Assembly: GCF_021378075.1 (NCBI RefSeq)
Contig: NZ_JAJUOS010000002.1
Span: 186,001 to 250,000 of the forward strand
DNA length: 64,000 nucleotides
Direction of reading: 5' to 3'
Source: Rhodobacter flavimaris
Lineage (GTDB): Bacteria > Pseudomonadota > Alphaproteobacteria > Rhodobacterales > Rhodobacteraceae
Below are positions 8,907 through 18,370 of the stretch, piece by piece. Position 1 is the first letter of the stretch, and every line of letters begins with the position of its first letter. The notes under the pieces are model-generated. The model saw nothing but the letters and a program-made list of their open reading frames with translations. It did no database searches and was not told where the DNA came from. A program made the position numbers and the translations under genes.

Positions 8907-9896
8907 ATGTCCTATGCGAGCAAGGGAAGTTTCCTGGACTACGTTAAATCGTCGGGCCAAGGGGCGTCGGACCTCTATCGATCAGATAACGCAAGCCACC
9001 TGACCGGACTGGTCAGTGGTGACTTAACCATGATCGACACCAGCGGAGATGCAAGGGGCAGCAAGGGCCCGCCGAGTGGACCGGGCCCGATCATTGAGGA
9101 CACGGAGATCGTCACGGATGTCTACATCACCGGCACTGGCGACTGGATCGCCATCACAGGCACCGGCGACGGCATCGACGATAGCCAGCAATACAATATC
9201 GAGATCAGGTTCGTCGGTGAGTGGTCAGATGAGCTCAAGGCCGTCTTCATCGCCTCTGCTGATTACTTGGCGTCTTTGATCGCCGAAGACATCCCGGATG
9301 CGATTGATGGCTCCGGAAACCTTTATGACGATCTGGTCATTACCGCCGACCTCGACGCCATTGATGGCGTTGGCGGTATCTTGGGACAGGCCGGACCGAC
9401 CGGGATCCGCTCGGACACGGGGCTACCCGCGGTCGGTGAGATGACCTTCGATCAGGCTGATGCAGTCAAATACTACAATCTGGGACTGTTCGACGACATC
9501 GTCCTTCACGAGATGATGCACGTCATGGGGGTTGGTACCCTTTGGGATTACAACAACCTCGTAACCACCCAGGTCATCGACGACAACAATACCAAGAAAC
9601 CGACCGATGATATCGTGACGAGTGTCTACACCGGTGCAGCCGCAAACCTGGCATACACCGAGGATACCCTGCTATTTGTCGAAACCGACGGCGGATCGGG
9701 AACGGCTGGGGGCCATTGGGACGAGGACACCTATAAGGATGAGCTGATGACCGGCTACATCGGCCACCTCGCCGATGACGGGTCATATGACGACACCAAC
9801 TATCTGTCCGATTGGTCCGTCGCGTCTCTCGCTGATCTTGGATATTTACTTACGACCGGCGCTTCTGGCATCGAGGGCGACGTCGTACTGGGCTAA
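8907..9896 (+). CDS. Leishmanolysin-like zinc metalloprotease (M8-type), probably secreted
   Basis: 329 residues, strongly acidic and Gly/Asp-rich. The zinc site is HEMMHVMGVGTLW near residue 201 (HExxHxxGxGxxW); a candidate third histidine is in GGHWDED near 270, and a Met-turn-like MTGY near 281 is followed by SVASLADLGY, a combination typical of bacterial leishmanolysin relatives. There is no N-terminal Sec signal peptide; the N-terminus is polar. Many relatives in this order carry C-terminal RTX repeats and use type I secretion. Here no RTX nonapeptides are visible, but the protein ends in a short acidic/aliphatic tail (GIEGDVVLG). The RBS AAGGGGAGAG is strong. The gene stands alone between IS relics. 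Substrate and export route are not determined by the sequence. Confidence 0.8.
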   Translation: MSYASKGSFLDYVKSSGQGASDLYRSDNASHLTGLVSGDLTMIDTSGDARGSKGPPSGPGPIIEDTEIVTDVYITGTGDWIAITGTGDGIDDSQQYNIEIRFVGEWSDELKAVFIASADYLASLIAEDIPDAIDGSGNLYDDLVITADLDAIDGVGGILGQAGPTGIRSDTGLPAVGEMTFDQADAVKYYNLGLFDDIVLHEMMHVMGVGTLWDYNNLVTTQVIDDNNTKKPTDDIVTSVYTGAAANLAYTEDTLLFVETDGGSGTAGGHWDEDTYKDELMTGYIGHLADDGSYDDTNYLSDWSVASLADLGYLLTTGASGIEGDVVLG

Positions 9897-10015
9897 GCGA
9901 GTGAAGCATATCGGCGCGGTTCTCCTCGAAAAGCAGTCTGGTCTAGGACAATCAGCGCTGGCAGACTAATTCTGACCAGTCTCCTCAACGGCGGTATATT
10001 AGTCTCTAATGCCTC

Positions 10016-10735
10016 GCCGAGTTGACGCCACTCGGCATGAGCGGCGGCTCGGTTCGGCTTGAAATATTGTCACGAGCTGAAGCCGCAGTCCTCGTCAAAT
10101 TGGCTCAAGACGGAGGCATGAACGGCAGCGAATGTCCGGAGCGTTCTCATCCGCCAGAAGCGAAGCTCCTCCTCCCCCCCTTGGAATGGCAAGGGCGAAT
10201 TCTCCGCATGGTTATTCATCTACCGACCAGCCTGCTCTCGGCCACGGAGACCGAGTTCGTGAAGAGCCGCACCATAAGGGCGTAGACGGTCGGCAACAGC
10301 GCGCCAGCCGTACCGTGTAGCCTCAAAGAGTTCTTCAGGAATTTCAAAGTCGCTTTCTTGTCGCGTTTCCTCGTTACCAAGTTCTCGATGACTTCGCCTT
10401 CATGATCTACGGCGCTCCACTGGTAGTGGAGCTCGCCACGAATCTTCACGAACAACTCATCGAGATGTTAAATCCAGTGGCTTGATCGCAGACCCTTGAC
10501 GCGCCGCGTCTAGATCGGCGAAGCTAACAGAAGCCCGAACCGATACTCCAAAATCGGGCCGTCTGTCCCGCTCATGTAGCAGATCCTCGACATTGCGCAG
10601 CGTAGCGGAAGGCGGATGTATATCCTCTCGGCAAGCCGGATCACACTTCAGTGCTCGTCTATAAATAGCGGTAGAGAGAGCGTTTCGCCATCCGACGAGG
10701 CGACGAAACCACCCTAACTGCCTCAAACACGGCTC
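10016..10735 (-). pseudogene. IS6-family transposase pseudogene (full length, heavily decayed)
   Basis: An almost complete IS6-type transposase can be read in pieces on the minus strand. RNVEDLLHERDRRPD corresponds to the N-terminal RNVEDLLRERGIDI; HLDELFVKIRGELHYQWSAVDHEGEV retains the first catalytic D; KKATLKFLKNSLRLHG is the middle; and LRFWRMRTLRTFAAVHASV with a TGA stop before YFKPNRAAAHAEWR is the C-terminus. Several frame changes and at least one nonsense codon make it inactive. The whole 9897-10795 interval between the metalloprotease and the sugar operon is otherwise empty of genes. Confidence 0.8.
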
Positions 10736-10795
10736 CTAAGACAAGCCGCCCTTCACTGCTCGAACGGACTCGCCCTGACAAGCCCTACAGAACGA

Positions 10796-11725
10796 CTACC
10801 AGTGGAATGCCTCGACGGTCCGCCGTTCTCCCAAAAGGAACGCATCCGCCACGAGTTGCAATGGAGAGAGGTCTACCTCCGACTGTCCCGATGCAACCAA
10901 TTCGGCAAAGCGTGCATAGAGCCGACGATATTCCAGATCGACCGAGGTCGAGACCTGCACGCCATCCACATGTAGCTCTGCCCCGCCCAGACGCAGGAGT
11001 ATCTCTGATCCGTCCGTCTCGACCAAGATATCCCAGGTCTGAGGGCCGGTCTGGCGCCAGTCGAACTCCGCCCGAACCGGTGCTCCGGAACTGGTCACCA
11101 TATCCATTTGCGCAGCGATCGGGGACTGACGGTTCGCAGGAACCTCAAGCGTCGCCGCGACGGGATGAACGGCGTCAGGCAGGATCCGGGTCAAGACCGA
11201 GAGCGCGTTGATGCCGGGATCAAACACGCCGAGCCCGCCGGGCTGCCAGATCCACTCCTGGCCCGGGTGCCAATGACGCACGTCTTCCTTCCAGGTAATT
11301 TGCACTCGACGGACCTGGGCCTCGGCAAGCCTTCGGCGCGCCTCTTCCACTGCGGCGGCCTCGCGCGAATGCCAGGTCGCGAACAGCGTAACGCCGTTTT
11401 CCTGCGCCAAATGAGCAAGCGCTGTAACCTCGGAGACGCTCGCGCCCGGCGGTTTTTCAAGCATCACATGCCGCCCCGCCCGGATTGCGGCGACGGCCTG
11501 TTCGAAGCGGCCCTGCGGTGGCGTGCAGAGCGAAACCGCCTGCAATCCGGGCTCGGCGGCGAGCATCTCGTGGATGTCGTGATAGGCCGGTAAATCGTCG
11601 AGTGCCGCGTTCCGGCTTGCGATGGCCACCAGTGCGAGGGCGGGGGTTTCCGCCAGCGATGGAAGATGCTGGTTGCGAGCGATCGTGCCGAGGCCGACAA
11701 GGCCAAGCGTGATGGGGGCGGTCAT
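10796..11725 (-). CDS. D-galactose / L-arabinose 1-dehydrogenase (Gfo/Idh/MocA family)
   Basis: 309 residues, the length of Azospirillum L-arabinose 1-dehydrogenase. It oxidises the sugar at C1 to the lactone with NAD(P). The Rossmann motif GLVGLGTIARNQH is at residues 8-20, SLCTPPQGR near 66, the family EKPPGAS signature near 95, and the substrate-domain segment DPGINALSVLTRILP near 180. It is the last gene of the operon and its start overlaps the lactonase stop (ATGA). D-galactose and L-arabinose share their configuration at C1-C4, so one enzyme commonly serves both; the cluster contains follow-on genes for each sugar. Confidence 0.9.
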   Translation of the reverse strand: MTAPITLGLVGLGTIARNQHLPSLAETPALALVAIASRNAALDDLPAYHDIHEMLAAEPGLQAVSLCTPPQGRFEQAVAAIRAGRHVMLEKPPGASVSEVTALAHLAQENGVTLFATWHSREAAAVEEARRRLAEAQVRRVQITWKEDVRHWHPGQEWIWQPGGLGVFDPGINALSVLTRILPDAVHPVAATLEVPANRQSPIAAQMDMVTSSGAPVRAEFDWRQTGPQTWDILVETDGSEILLRLGGAELHVDGVQVSTSVDLEYRRLYARFAELVASGQSEVDLSPLQLVADAFLLGERRTVEAFHW

Positions 11726-12603
11726 GTGTCGTCTCCGGTCGGTTGCAGGCGGAAGGCGGGCTCGGGTTTGCCCTGCCCGGCGCCCTGCACCTCAAAGGTC
11801 GCGCCTGAGAGAGGTGCCTTGGCAAGTGCTTCCGCACTCAGGCCTTGTGTGGCCGAAGTACAAAAGAGCGTTGCGAAATCCGTCCCGCCAAAGGCCGGAC
11901 AGGTAGTATTCGGGGCGGGCAGCGTGATCCGCCCACCTATTTCGCCAGTGGCGGATACCGAAATCACGGCCCCGGCGCCCCACAGTGCAACCCTCAGGCT
12001 GCCATCCGCCATCGTTACGGCCCCATCAGGCCGAAGGCCGAACGCTGTGAAATCCACGAAGACCTCGGGTTCGCGCGCAGGCCAACCTGCCGCGTCCAGC
12101 GCCACCCGGTAAAGCGTCGCCCGTGCCGTATCTGCGAAATAGGCGCAAGTTCGATCTGGCGCGAAGCAGATTGCGTTCGGGATCGAAATCCCGTCGAACA
12201 GCCGCCGGAGTTGCCCCCCGTAATAGCGGTAGATCGCGCCCGCACCGGGCTCGGCTGACTTGCCCATGGTGCCGATCCAGAATCCGCCCCAAGGATCTGC
12301 CCGCCCATCGTTCGAGCGAGTGCGCTTATTATCCGCCTCAAGGGGCTCCAATGGATCAATGGCGCCAGTTTCGAGGGTGAAGACGGCAAGTGCCATCTCG
12401 GAAGCGATCAGCAGGCGCCCCGCGTCGATCCATGCTGCGGCAGAGCACATTTCGGCCAAAGCCCACTCACGTGCCACCCCGGTCTCTGGCGAGCGCGCCA
12501 TTAATCGCTTGCCGGTGATGTCGAACCAAAAAAGTTCGCGCCGCTGTGGGTGCCAGAGAGCCCCTTCGCCCAACCCACAGATCCGTTGATCGAACGGGAT
12601 CAT
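11722..12603 (-). CDS. SMP-30/gluconolactonase family sugar lactonase
   Basis: 293 residues. It hydrolyses the L-arabino- or D-galactono-lactone from the preceding oxidation to the free aldonate. The metal-site Glu is in [10 protein letters not shown] near residue 14; [18 protein letters not shown] near 100 and [18 protein letters not shown] near 150 supply the other ligands of the six-bladed propeller. It overlaps the aldolase gene upstream and the dehydrogenase gene downstream by four bases each, so expression is tightly coupled. Confidence 0.9.
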   Translation of the reverse strand: MIPFDQRICGLGEGALWHPQRRELFWFDITGKRLMARSPETGVAREWALAEMCSAAAWIDAGRLLIASEMALAVFTLETGAIDPLEPLEADNKRTRSNDGRADPWGGFWIGTMGKSAEPGAGAIYRYYGGQLRRLFDGISIPNAICFAPDRTCAYFADTARATLYRVALDAAGWPAREPEVFVDFTAFGLRPDGAVTMADGSLRVALWGAGAVISVSATGEIGGRITLPAPNTTCPAFGGTDFATLFCTSATQGLSAEALAKAPLSGATFEVQGAGQGKPEPAFRLQPTGDDT

Positions 12604-13223
12604 CTGCCCATCCCTTCGCGTGCGTTGTCGTAGGCCTGCACGATGTTTCGTGCCCTCTCAGCGATTTCAGGGACCGAAAGCCCGGGGGTGTAGAGGGCAG
12701 TGCCGATGCCGAACCCATCCGCTCCGGCGGCGAGCCACTCTGCAAAATTGCCCGGGCCCGCGCCACCGACAGCGTAAACCGGAACTCGCCCTGGCAAAAC
12801 AGCGCGCATCGCCTTCAGGCCCGAGGGACCGGCCATCGCACCGGGGAAGAGCTTCAGCCCAGTGGCGCCCGCCTTGATTGCTGCAAGGGCCTCGGTCGGC
12901 GTGAACACGCCGGGCCACGACGCTAGTTTGGAGGCCACCGTGACACCGATCACCTCGGGATCACAGTTGGGCGAGATAATAAGACGGCCGCCGGCGCTTG
13001 CGACCTGTCGAACCTCCGAGACCGTGAGCACAGTCCCAGCCCCGATCACCACCTCCGGCCGATTGACGAAAGCCCGCACCATCGCCGTGATCGAGACAAA
13101 GGGCGAGGGCGAATTCAGCGGAACCTCAATCGCCAAGATCCCGGCCGACACGAGGGCCTCGGCCACCGGAACAGCCTCGTCAGGTGTGATACCCCGCAGG
13201 ATTGCAATGATGTTGCGGCTCAT
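12600..13223 (-). CDS. dgoA: 2-dehydro-3-deoxy-6-phosphogalactonate aldolase
   Basis: 207 residues from ATG 13223, which lies in an ATGA overlap with dgoK; an upstream GTG/ATG frame extends to 13262 but lacks homology. Class I KDPG/KDPGal aldolase that cleaves KDPGal to pyruvate and glyceraldehyde-3-phosphate. The catalytic Glu is in [13 protein letters not shown] near 33, the phosphate/substrate loop GAGTVLTV near 65, and the Schiff-base Lys in [11 protein letters not shown] near 125. Together with dgoK it completes the De Ley-Doudoroff branch for D-galactose. Confidence 0.9.
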   Translation of the reverse strand: MSRNIIAILRGITPDEAVPVAEALVSAGILAIEVPLNSPSPFVSITAMVRAFVNRPEVVIGAGTVLTVSEVRQVASAGGRLIISPNCDPEVIGVTVASKLASWPGVFTPTEALAAIKAGATGLKLFPGAMAGPSGLKAMRAVLPGRVPVYAVGGAGPGNFAEWLAAGADGFGIGTALYTPGLSVPEIAERARNIVQAYDNAREGMGR

Positions 13224-14110
13224 CTCGCCATCTCCCCACGCACGACACCAAGCCCCTTGCACACGAGATCGGCACCGTCATGCTGTTTCGAATTCAACCC
13301 GGCCACGGCCATGGCTCGCGCATAAAGTGCAATCAGCCCCCCGTTCCCGATCAGCACATAGTCCGCAGCCGCGGGCAAGCGCGCGAGCTCGGCGCCGATC
13401 AACATCCCCGAAAGCCGCGCGCGGGCGGCGGCAGGGAGCAGACCTGCAAGCAACCCTTCGGCCCTGATCGAAAAGAGGCGCTCCAGCACGTGCCCCGTCA
13501 GCCCGCTCTCGACCCCCTCGACAAATGCCGCATCGACATGCCCGTCTCCCGCAACCGAATGCCTGAGAACCGACTGTCGAGACAGCAGAGCAAAGAGCTC
13601 GCCTGTCATGTGCGTGGCGAAACGCACAACCTGCCCCGCCGCGATCTGGACATGCTTGGAATGCGTTCCGGGCAGGATCAGCACGCCCTCGAACTCTGGA
13701 ACCTGCACCAGAAAGCCCGCGATCTGGGTCTCTTCCCCGCGCATCACGTCGGCCGAGGTCTGCTGCGATAGGCCAGGCACGATTTCAACGCGAATTCGAG
13801 GGTCGCGGGTCGGAACGACCTGTGTCTGTCCAGTGGCGACCGGGGCGCAGGGCACGCTTCTGTAAGGGGCCTCGACCCATCCCTGGCGCGCACCGACCAT
13901 CCCGCATGCGATCACCGGCAGGGTAGCGTCCGTCAGCCACGGATCGATCAGCCGCAGCAGCGCCGGCTCGAACGCATCAGGCGCAAGTTGCGCCATGCCA
14001 TCCGGCGACTCTGCGCTGGCCAGAGGCACATTACCGCGCATCACGAAGGCACGCAGCTGCGTCGTCCCCCAGTCGACAGCGATCCAGTCGGGCTTTTCCA
14101 TGCTCAGCAC
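13220..14110 (-). CDS. dgoK: 2-dehydro-3-deoxygalactonokinase
   Basis: Phosphorylates 2-keto-3-deoxygalactonate at C6. The ATPase-fold phosphate-1 loop [14 protein letters not shown] is at residues 8-21 and the phosphate-2-like [11 protein letters not shown] near 145. The first possible start is GTG 14110, preceded at four bases by GGAGG; an ATG at 14101 is the alternative, 13 bases from the same RBS. The GTG start overlaps the end of the aldehyde dehydrogenase gene by seven bases. The frame ends inside the ATGA overlap with dgoA. Confidence 0.9.
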   Translation of the reverse strand: MLSMEKPDWIAVDWGTTQLRAFVMRGNVPLASAESPDGMAQLAPDAFEPALLRLIDPWLTDATLPVIACGMVGARQGWVEAPYRSVPCAPVATGQTQVVPTRDPRIRVEIVPGLSQQTSADVMRGEETQIAGFLVQVPEFEGVLILPGTHSKHVQIAAGQVVRFATHMTGELFALLSRQSVLRHSVAGDGHVDAAFVEGVESGLTGHVLERLFSIRAEGLLAGLLPAAARARLSGMLIGAELARLPAAADYVLIGNGGLIALYARAMAVAGLNSKQHDGADLVCKGLGVVRGEMAR

Positions 14111-15615
14111 AGATCCTCCGGCAGCAGGTTCTCAGGCAGGTTCTGGTAGCATACCGGGCGCAGGAAACGGCGGATCGCCATGGTCCCGACCGAAGTCGCG
14201 CCAAAGTTCGTCGAAGCCGGATATGGTCCGCCATGCACCATCGCGTCACAGACCTCGACGCCGGTCGGAAAGCCGTTGGCCAGAACGCGGCCAGCCTTGC
14301 GCTCGAGAATGGGCAGCAGACGCGCCGCAAGCGGCGCATCGGCGTCGTCCATGTGCAGCGTGGCCGTCAGTTGCCCCTCGAAACTGCGCGCGATCTCGAC
14401 CATCTGCTCGACACTCGCGGCGGTGACGAGCAGACCGAGCGGACCAAAGACCTCTTCGCGCAATAGGTGATTGCCCAGCCAGTCGTCCCCCTGCACCACG
14501 AAGAGGTTGGGTGCCCCCTCTCGGGCCGAACACATCGAGGTCAGCACTTCGCGCACGCCTTTGGCATCCGCGATCCGCGCAGCTCCCGCGCGGTAAGAGG
14601 CCGCGATCCCCTCGGTCAGCATTACCTGTGCGCCGACCGGAGCGAGAGCCGCGCGAGCGCCCTCGATGATCGTTCGCGCCTGCGCACTCAGCACGACCGC
14701 GATACCCGGATTGGTGCAGAACTGGCCAACGCCCATCGTGAGCGACCCGGCCCAGCCCGCACCGATCTGAGCGCCACGTGCCGCGACCGCCTCGGGCAGC
14801 AGGAACATCGGATTCACCGCTCCCAATTCACCAAAGAACGGGATCGGCTCGGGGCGGCGCATGCAGAGGTCAAACAGCGCGCGTCCGGCCCCCAGCGAGC
14901 CGGTGAAACCGACCGCGCGGATCAGAGGGTGGGTTACAAGCGCAGCACCGACCTCGCGCGATCCGCCCTGGATGAAGCTGAAAACGCCGGGATGGATCGC
15001 ACAGGCCCGCGCGGCCTCGGCAATTGCCTCAGCAACGATTTCACCGGTGCCAGGATGCGCTTCGTGCCCCTTGACGACAACCGGGCACCCCGCCGCGAGG
15101 GCAGATGCCGTGTCCCCCCCGGCAACCGAGAAAGCCAGCGGAAAGTTCGACGCACCGAAGACCGCGACCGGCCCCACGGGGCGCTGCATCAACCGCAGAT
15201 CGGGGCGCGGCAGCGGCTGGCGATCCGGCAGCGCCGGATCGTGCCGCCGGTCAAGATACTCGCCCTTGCGAATATGTGCAGCAAACAGACGCAGCTGCCC
15301 CGTGGTCCGCCCCCGCTCACCCTCGAGGCGCGCTGGCGGCAAGCCGGTCTCTCGCGCACCGATCGCCGTTATATCCGCGCCGCGGGCCTCGATTGCCTCG
15401 GCAATGGCCTCGAGGAACTGCGCACGGCTCTCGCGTGACGAATATCCATATGACCAGAACGCCTCTTCGGCGGCCCGAGCCGCGCCGTCTACATGCGCCT
15501 CGGCGCCCAGCGAAACTTGATGCGCAGCGCCCGACGCGGGTGCCGAACTGAAGAATGCCTCGCCCGCGACCCATTCCCCGGCGATCAGATGCTTGCCGTG
15601 CGGATTGAATGTCAT
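14104..15615 (-). CDS. 2-oxoglutarate semialdehyde dehydrogenase (NADP+), KGSADH type
   Basis: 503 residues from ATG 15615, preceded by GAGGAAAAGG; the frame runs open upstream into the dehydratase gene but that part has no homology. It oxidises 2-oxoglutarate semialdehyde to 2-oxoglutarate, the last step of non-phosphorylative (Weimberg-type) pentose oxidation. The cofactor loop VFGASNFPLAFSVAGGDTASAL is near 145, GFTGSLGAGRAL near 230, the catalytic Glu in PFFGELGAVNPM near 255 and the catalytic Cys in GVGQFCTNPG near 290. Its presence means L-arabinose (or another pentose) is a substrate of the cluster besides galactose. Confidence 0.9.
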   Translation of the reverse strand: MTFNPHGKHLIAGEWVAGEAFFSSAPASGAAHQVSLGAEAHVDGAARAAEEAFWSYGYSSRESRAQFLEAIAEAIEARGADITAIGARETGLPPARLEGERGRTTGQLRLFAAHIRKGEYLDRRHDPALPDRQPLPRPDLRLMQRPVGPVAVFGASNFPLAFSVAGGDTASALAAGCPVVVKGHEAHPGTGEIVAEAIAEAARACAIHPGVFSFIQGGSREVGAALVTHPLIRAVGFTGSLGAGRALFDLCMRRPEPIPFFGELGAVNPMFLLPEAVAARGAQIGAGWAGSLTMGVGQFCTNPGIAVVLSAQARTIIEGARAALAPVGAQVMLTEGIAASYRAGAARIADAKGVREVLTSMCSAREGAPNLFVVQGDDWLGNHLLREEVFGPLGLLVTAASVEQMVEIARSFEGQLTATLHMDDADAPLAARLLPILERKAGRVLANGFPTGVEVCDAMVHGGPYPASTNFGATSVGTMAIRRFLRPVCYQNLPENLLPEDLC

Positions 15616-15640
15616 CTTGTCGTCCTTTTCCTCGCGCCCG

Positions 15641-17392
15641 TCAGTGGCTATCTTTGCCCACCGGATTGCCGCGACAGCCCTTGAGAAAATCGAGATCCGC
15701 TCCGGTGTCTGCGCCCTCCACATGCGCCTGATGCAACCAGGCATAGCCACTCTCGGCGGCGTCATGATGAGGTCGCCAATCCGCAAGCCGCGCGGCCAAC
15801 TCTGCCTCGGGAATATCGAGATGCAGCCGCCGGTTCGGGACGTCGAGTTCGATCATGTCACCGTTGCGCACGACGGCAAGCGGGCCGCCAGCTGCCGCCT
15901 CGGGCGAAGTGTGCAGCACTACAGTGCCATAGGCAGTGCCCGACATCCGCGCATCCGAGATCCGGACCATATCGGTGATGCCCTTTTTCAACACCTTCGG
16001 CGGAAGCCCCATGTTGCCCACCTCGGCCATGCCGGGATAGCCCTTGGGTCCACAATTCTTGAGAACCATCACGCAGGTCTCGTCTATGTCCAGATCGGGG
16101 TCTTCGATCTTCGCCTTGTAGTCGTCGATGTCCTCGAACACGACGGCGCGACCACGATGCACCAGAAGGTGTTCGCTGGCGGCCGAGGGCTTGAGAACCG
16201 CCCCCTTGGGCGCGAGGTTGCCCTTGAGCACCGCGATCCCGCCATGCTGCGTCAGCGCTTTTTCGACCGGCAGGATCACGTCCTCGTTCCAGTTCACGAC
16301 GTCCTTGACCTCATCCCAGATTGTCTGGCCCGAGACAGTCAGCGCGTCCTTGTACAACTGCCCGCCCTCGCCCAGCCGTTTGAGGACAACCGGCAAGCCA
16401 CCAGCGTAGAAGAATTCTTCCATCAGGTATTTTCCCGACGGCATGAGGTTCACGATGGTTGCCACGTCGCGACCGCAGCGATCCCAGTCGTCGAGCGACA
16501 GATCCACGCCCACACGGCCCGCCAGGGCAAGCAGGTGGATCACCGCATTGGTCGAACCACCGATCGCCCCGTTCGTGCGAATAGCGTTTTCGAACGCATT
16601 TTTCGTTAGGATATCTGACGGTTTCAGGTCGTCTTTGACCATCTGAACGATGCGTCGACCGGAAAGCTGGGCCATCACGCGACGGCGGCTGTCGACCGCA
16701 GGGATCGCGGCATTGCCCGACAGCGCCATACCGAGCGCCTCGGCCATGCTGGCCATTGTCGAGGCCGTCCCCATCGTGTTGCAGGTGCCCGAGGAACGGC
16801 TCATCGACGCCTCGGCCTCAAGGAATTCCTCCTGCGTCATTTCGCCAGCCTTCACCGCCTCGGAGAATTTCCAAAGATGCGTGCCAGAACCGACCCGCTC
16901 GCCCCGGAAGTAGCCGTTCAGCATCGGCCCACCGGTCACAACGATGGAAGGGATATCGCAGGACGCCGCAGCCATCATCAGCGAGGGCGTAGTCTTGTCA
17001 CAGCCGACAAGCAGCACGGCCCCATCGATCGGCTGGCCCCGAATGGTTTCCTCGATCGCGAGGGCCGCGAGGTTGCGAAACATCATCGCGGTGGGTCGGA
17101 AGGTATTTTCGGAGGCCGAGAAGACCGGCACCTCAACCGGAAAGCCGCCCGCCTCCCAGATGCCAGCCTTAACCTTTTCCGCCAGTTCCCGCAGATGACC
17201 ATTGCAGGGCGTCAGGTCGGACCAGGTATTCAGGATACCGATGATAGGACGGCCATCGAACAGGTCATGTGGGTAGCCCTGGTTCTTCATCCAGCCGCGG
17301 TGATAGATCGTGTCGCGCGACGTGCCTGCATACCATTCCTGCGAACGCAGGCGGCGTGGCCACGGGGCGGGGGTAAAGGTCTTGGCAGACAT
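15641..17392 (-). CDS. L-arabinonate / D-galactonate dehydratase (IlvD/Edd family)
   Basis: 583 residues. Fe-S dehydratase that converts the aldonate to its 2-keto-3-deoxy acid. Cluster-binding cysteines appear as [10 protein letters not shown] near 62, [15 protein letters not shown] near 130 and [13 protein letters not shown] near 200. The length and the N-terminal [24 protein letters not shown] stretch match sugar-acid dehydratases rather than IlvD proper. It lies between the FAH-family gene (12-base gap) and KGSADH (25-base gap). One enzyme acting on both C5 and C6 aldonates is the simplest reading of the cluster. Confidence 0.92.
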   Translation of the reverse strand: MSAKTFTPAPWPRRLRSQEWYAGTSRDTIYHRGWMKNQGYPHDLFDGRPIIGILNTWSDLTPCNGHLRELAEKVKAGIWEAGGFPVEVPVFSASENTFRPTAMMFRNLAALAIEETIRGQPIDGAVLLVGCDKTTPSLMMAAASCDIPSIVVTGGPMLNGYFRGERVGSGTHLWKFSEAVKAGEMTQEEFLEAEASMSRSSGTCNTMGTASTMASMAEALGMALSGNAAIPAVDSRRRVMAQLSGRRIVQMVKDDLKPSDILTKNAFENAIRTNGAIGGSTNAVIHLLALAGRVGVDLSLDDWDRCGRDVATIVNLMPSGKYLMEEFFYAGGLPVVLKRLGEGGQLYKDALTVSGQTIWDEVKDVVNWNEDVILPVEKALTQHGGIAVLKGNLAPKGAVLKPSAASEHLLVHRGRAVVFEDIDDYKAKIEDPDLDIDETCVMVLKNCGPKGYPGMAEVGNMGLPPKVLKKGITDMVRISDARMSGTAYGTVVLHTSPEAAAGGPLAVVRNGDMIELDVPNRRLHLDIPEAELAARLADWRPHHDAAESGYAWLHQAHVEGADTGADLDFLKGCRGNPVGKDSH

Positions 17393-17404
17393 GACGGACT
17401 CCGA

Positions 17405-18367
17405 TCAGAGGGTACGGACAGTGACAAGCCCGGTGTCGGGCGCCACCTGCAGCGGGTTCTTCAGCGCGAGGCCAAAGGCGGGGGCGGAAATCTCGAACAC
17501 ATCGCCCGGCTCGGTCTTGATGCCCGCGCCAAAGCTAAGTGTTGCCGTGCCGAACATATGCACGTGCAAATCGCCGGGGCGCCGGAAGGGCGCGTATTTG
17601 AAATGGTGATGTTCGAGGTTGGCGATCGAGTGGGACATGTTGTCCTCGCCCGACAGGAACGGCTTGTCGAAAATCACCTCGCCGTCACGCAGGATACGTG
17701 AACGCCCCTCGATATGGTGCGGCAGGTCTCCGATGAGCAGTTCAGGGCCAAAGCTGGCCGGACGCAGCTTCGAGTGGGCCAGGAAGAGGTAATTGATCTT
17801 TTCGGTCACGTGGTCCGAAAACTCGTTGGCCAGCGTGAAACCGATACGGTTCGGCGTGCCGTCTGGGCCGATCAGGTAGAAGCCTGCGATTTCGGGCTCT
17901 TCGCCGCCATCGAGCGCAAAGCCCGGTGAGGTGAGCGGTGCGCCGGGCGCAACGGCCTCGGTCCCCGGCCCCTTGTAGAACCACTCGGGCTGCACACCCA
18001 CGGCACCGGCCGCAGGCTTGCCCCCCTCGATCCCCATCCGGAACATCTTCATCGAGTCGGTTTCGTGCTCGGGCGCGCCGCCATGCATCGCATTGCGCGT
18101 GGCTGCAGAGCCGAGGTGGGTCAACCCGGTGCCGCACAGATACATGCGCGCGGGTTCCGGATGGCGCACCGGCACATCCAGCTTGTTCCCCGCCGCGAGC
18201 GCCATCACATCGACACGCTCGCCGCCTTCGGGCAGCATGTGCAGCAGCGGCCGGGCCTGCGCCACCGCCTCGGAGGCAAGCGCGAAGATGGTTGCCCCGG
18301 GGATCAGGCGGGCATCCCGGCCCGCACGGACGACGACGCCGCCGCCGATAACTTGCGAAAGATGCAT
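17405..18367 (-). CDS. FAH-superfamily protein, AraD1/GguC type (candidate 2-keto-3-deoxy-arabonate dehydratase)
   Basis: 320 residues. Fumarylacetoacetate-hydrolase fold: GTGLTHLGSA near 90, EPEIAGFYLIGPDGTPNRIGFTLANEFSDH (metal-binding E and NE region) near 175-205, HSKLRPASFGPELLIGDLP near 215. It matches the GguC/AraD1 family found beside chvE-gguAB in rhizobia. The pathway here lacks the usual DapA-family 2-keto-3-deoxy-L-arabonate dehydratase between the Fe-S dehydratase and KGSADH. FAH-family proteins do that chemistry in D-xylose pathways (Caulobacter XylX), so this gene is the natural candidate. That function is inference. Confidence 0.85.
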   Translation of the reverse strand: MHLSQVIGGGVVVRAGRDARLIPGATIFALASEAVAQARPLLHMLPEGGERVDVMALAAGNKLDVPVRHPEPARMYLCGTGLTHLGSAATRNAMHGGAPEHETDSMKMFRMGIEGGKPAAGAVGVQPEWFYKGPGTEAVAPGAPLTSPGFALDGGEEPEIAGFYLIGPDGTPNRIGFTLANEFSDHVTEKINYLFLAHSKLRPASFGPELLIGDLPHHIEGRSRILRDGEVIFDKPFLSGEDNMSHSIANLEHHHFKYAPFRRPGDLHVHMFGTATLSFGAGIKTEPGDVFEISAPAFGLALKNPLQVAPDTGLVTVRTL

Positions 18368-18370
18368 GGC

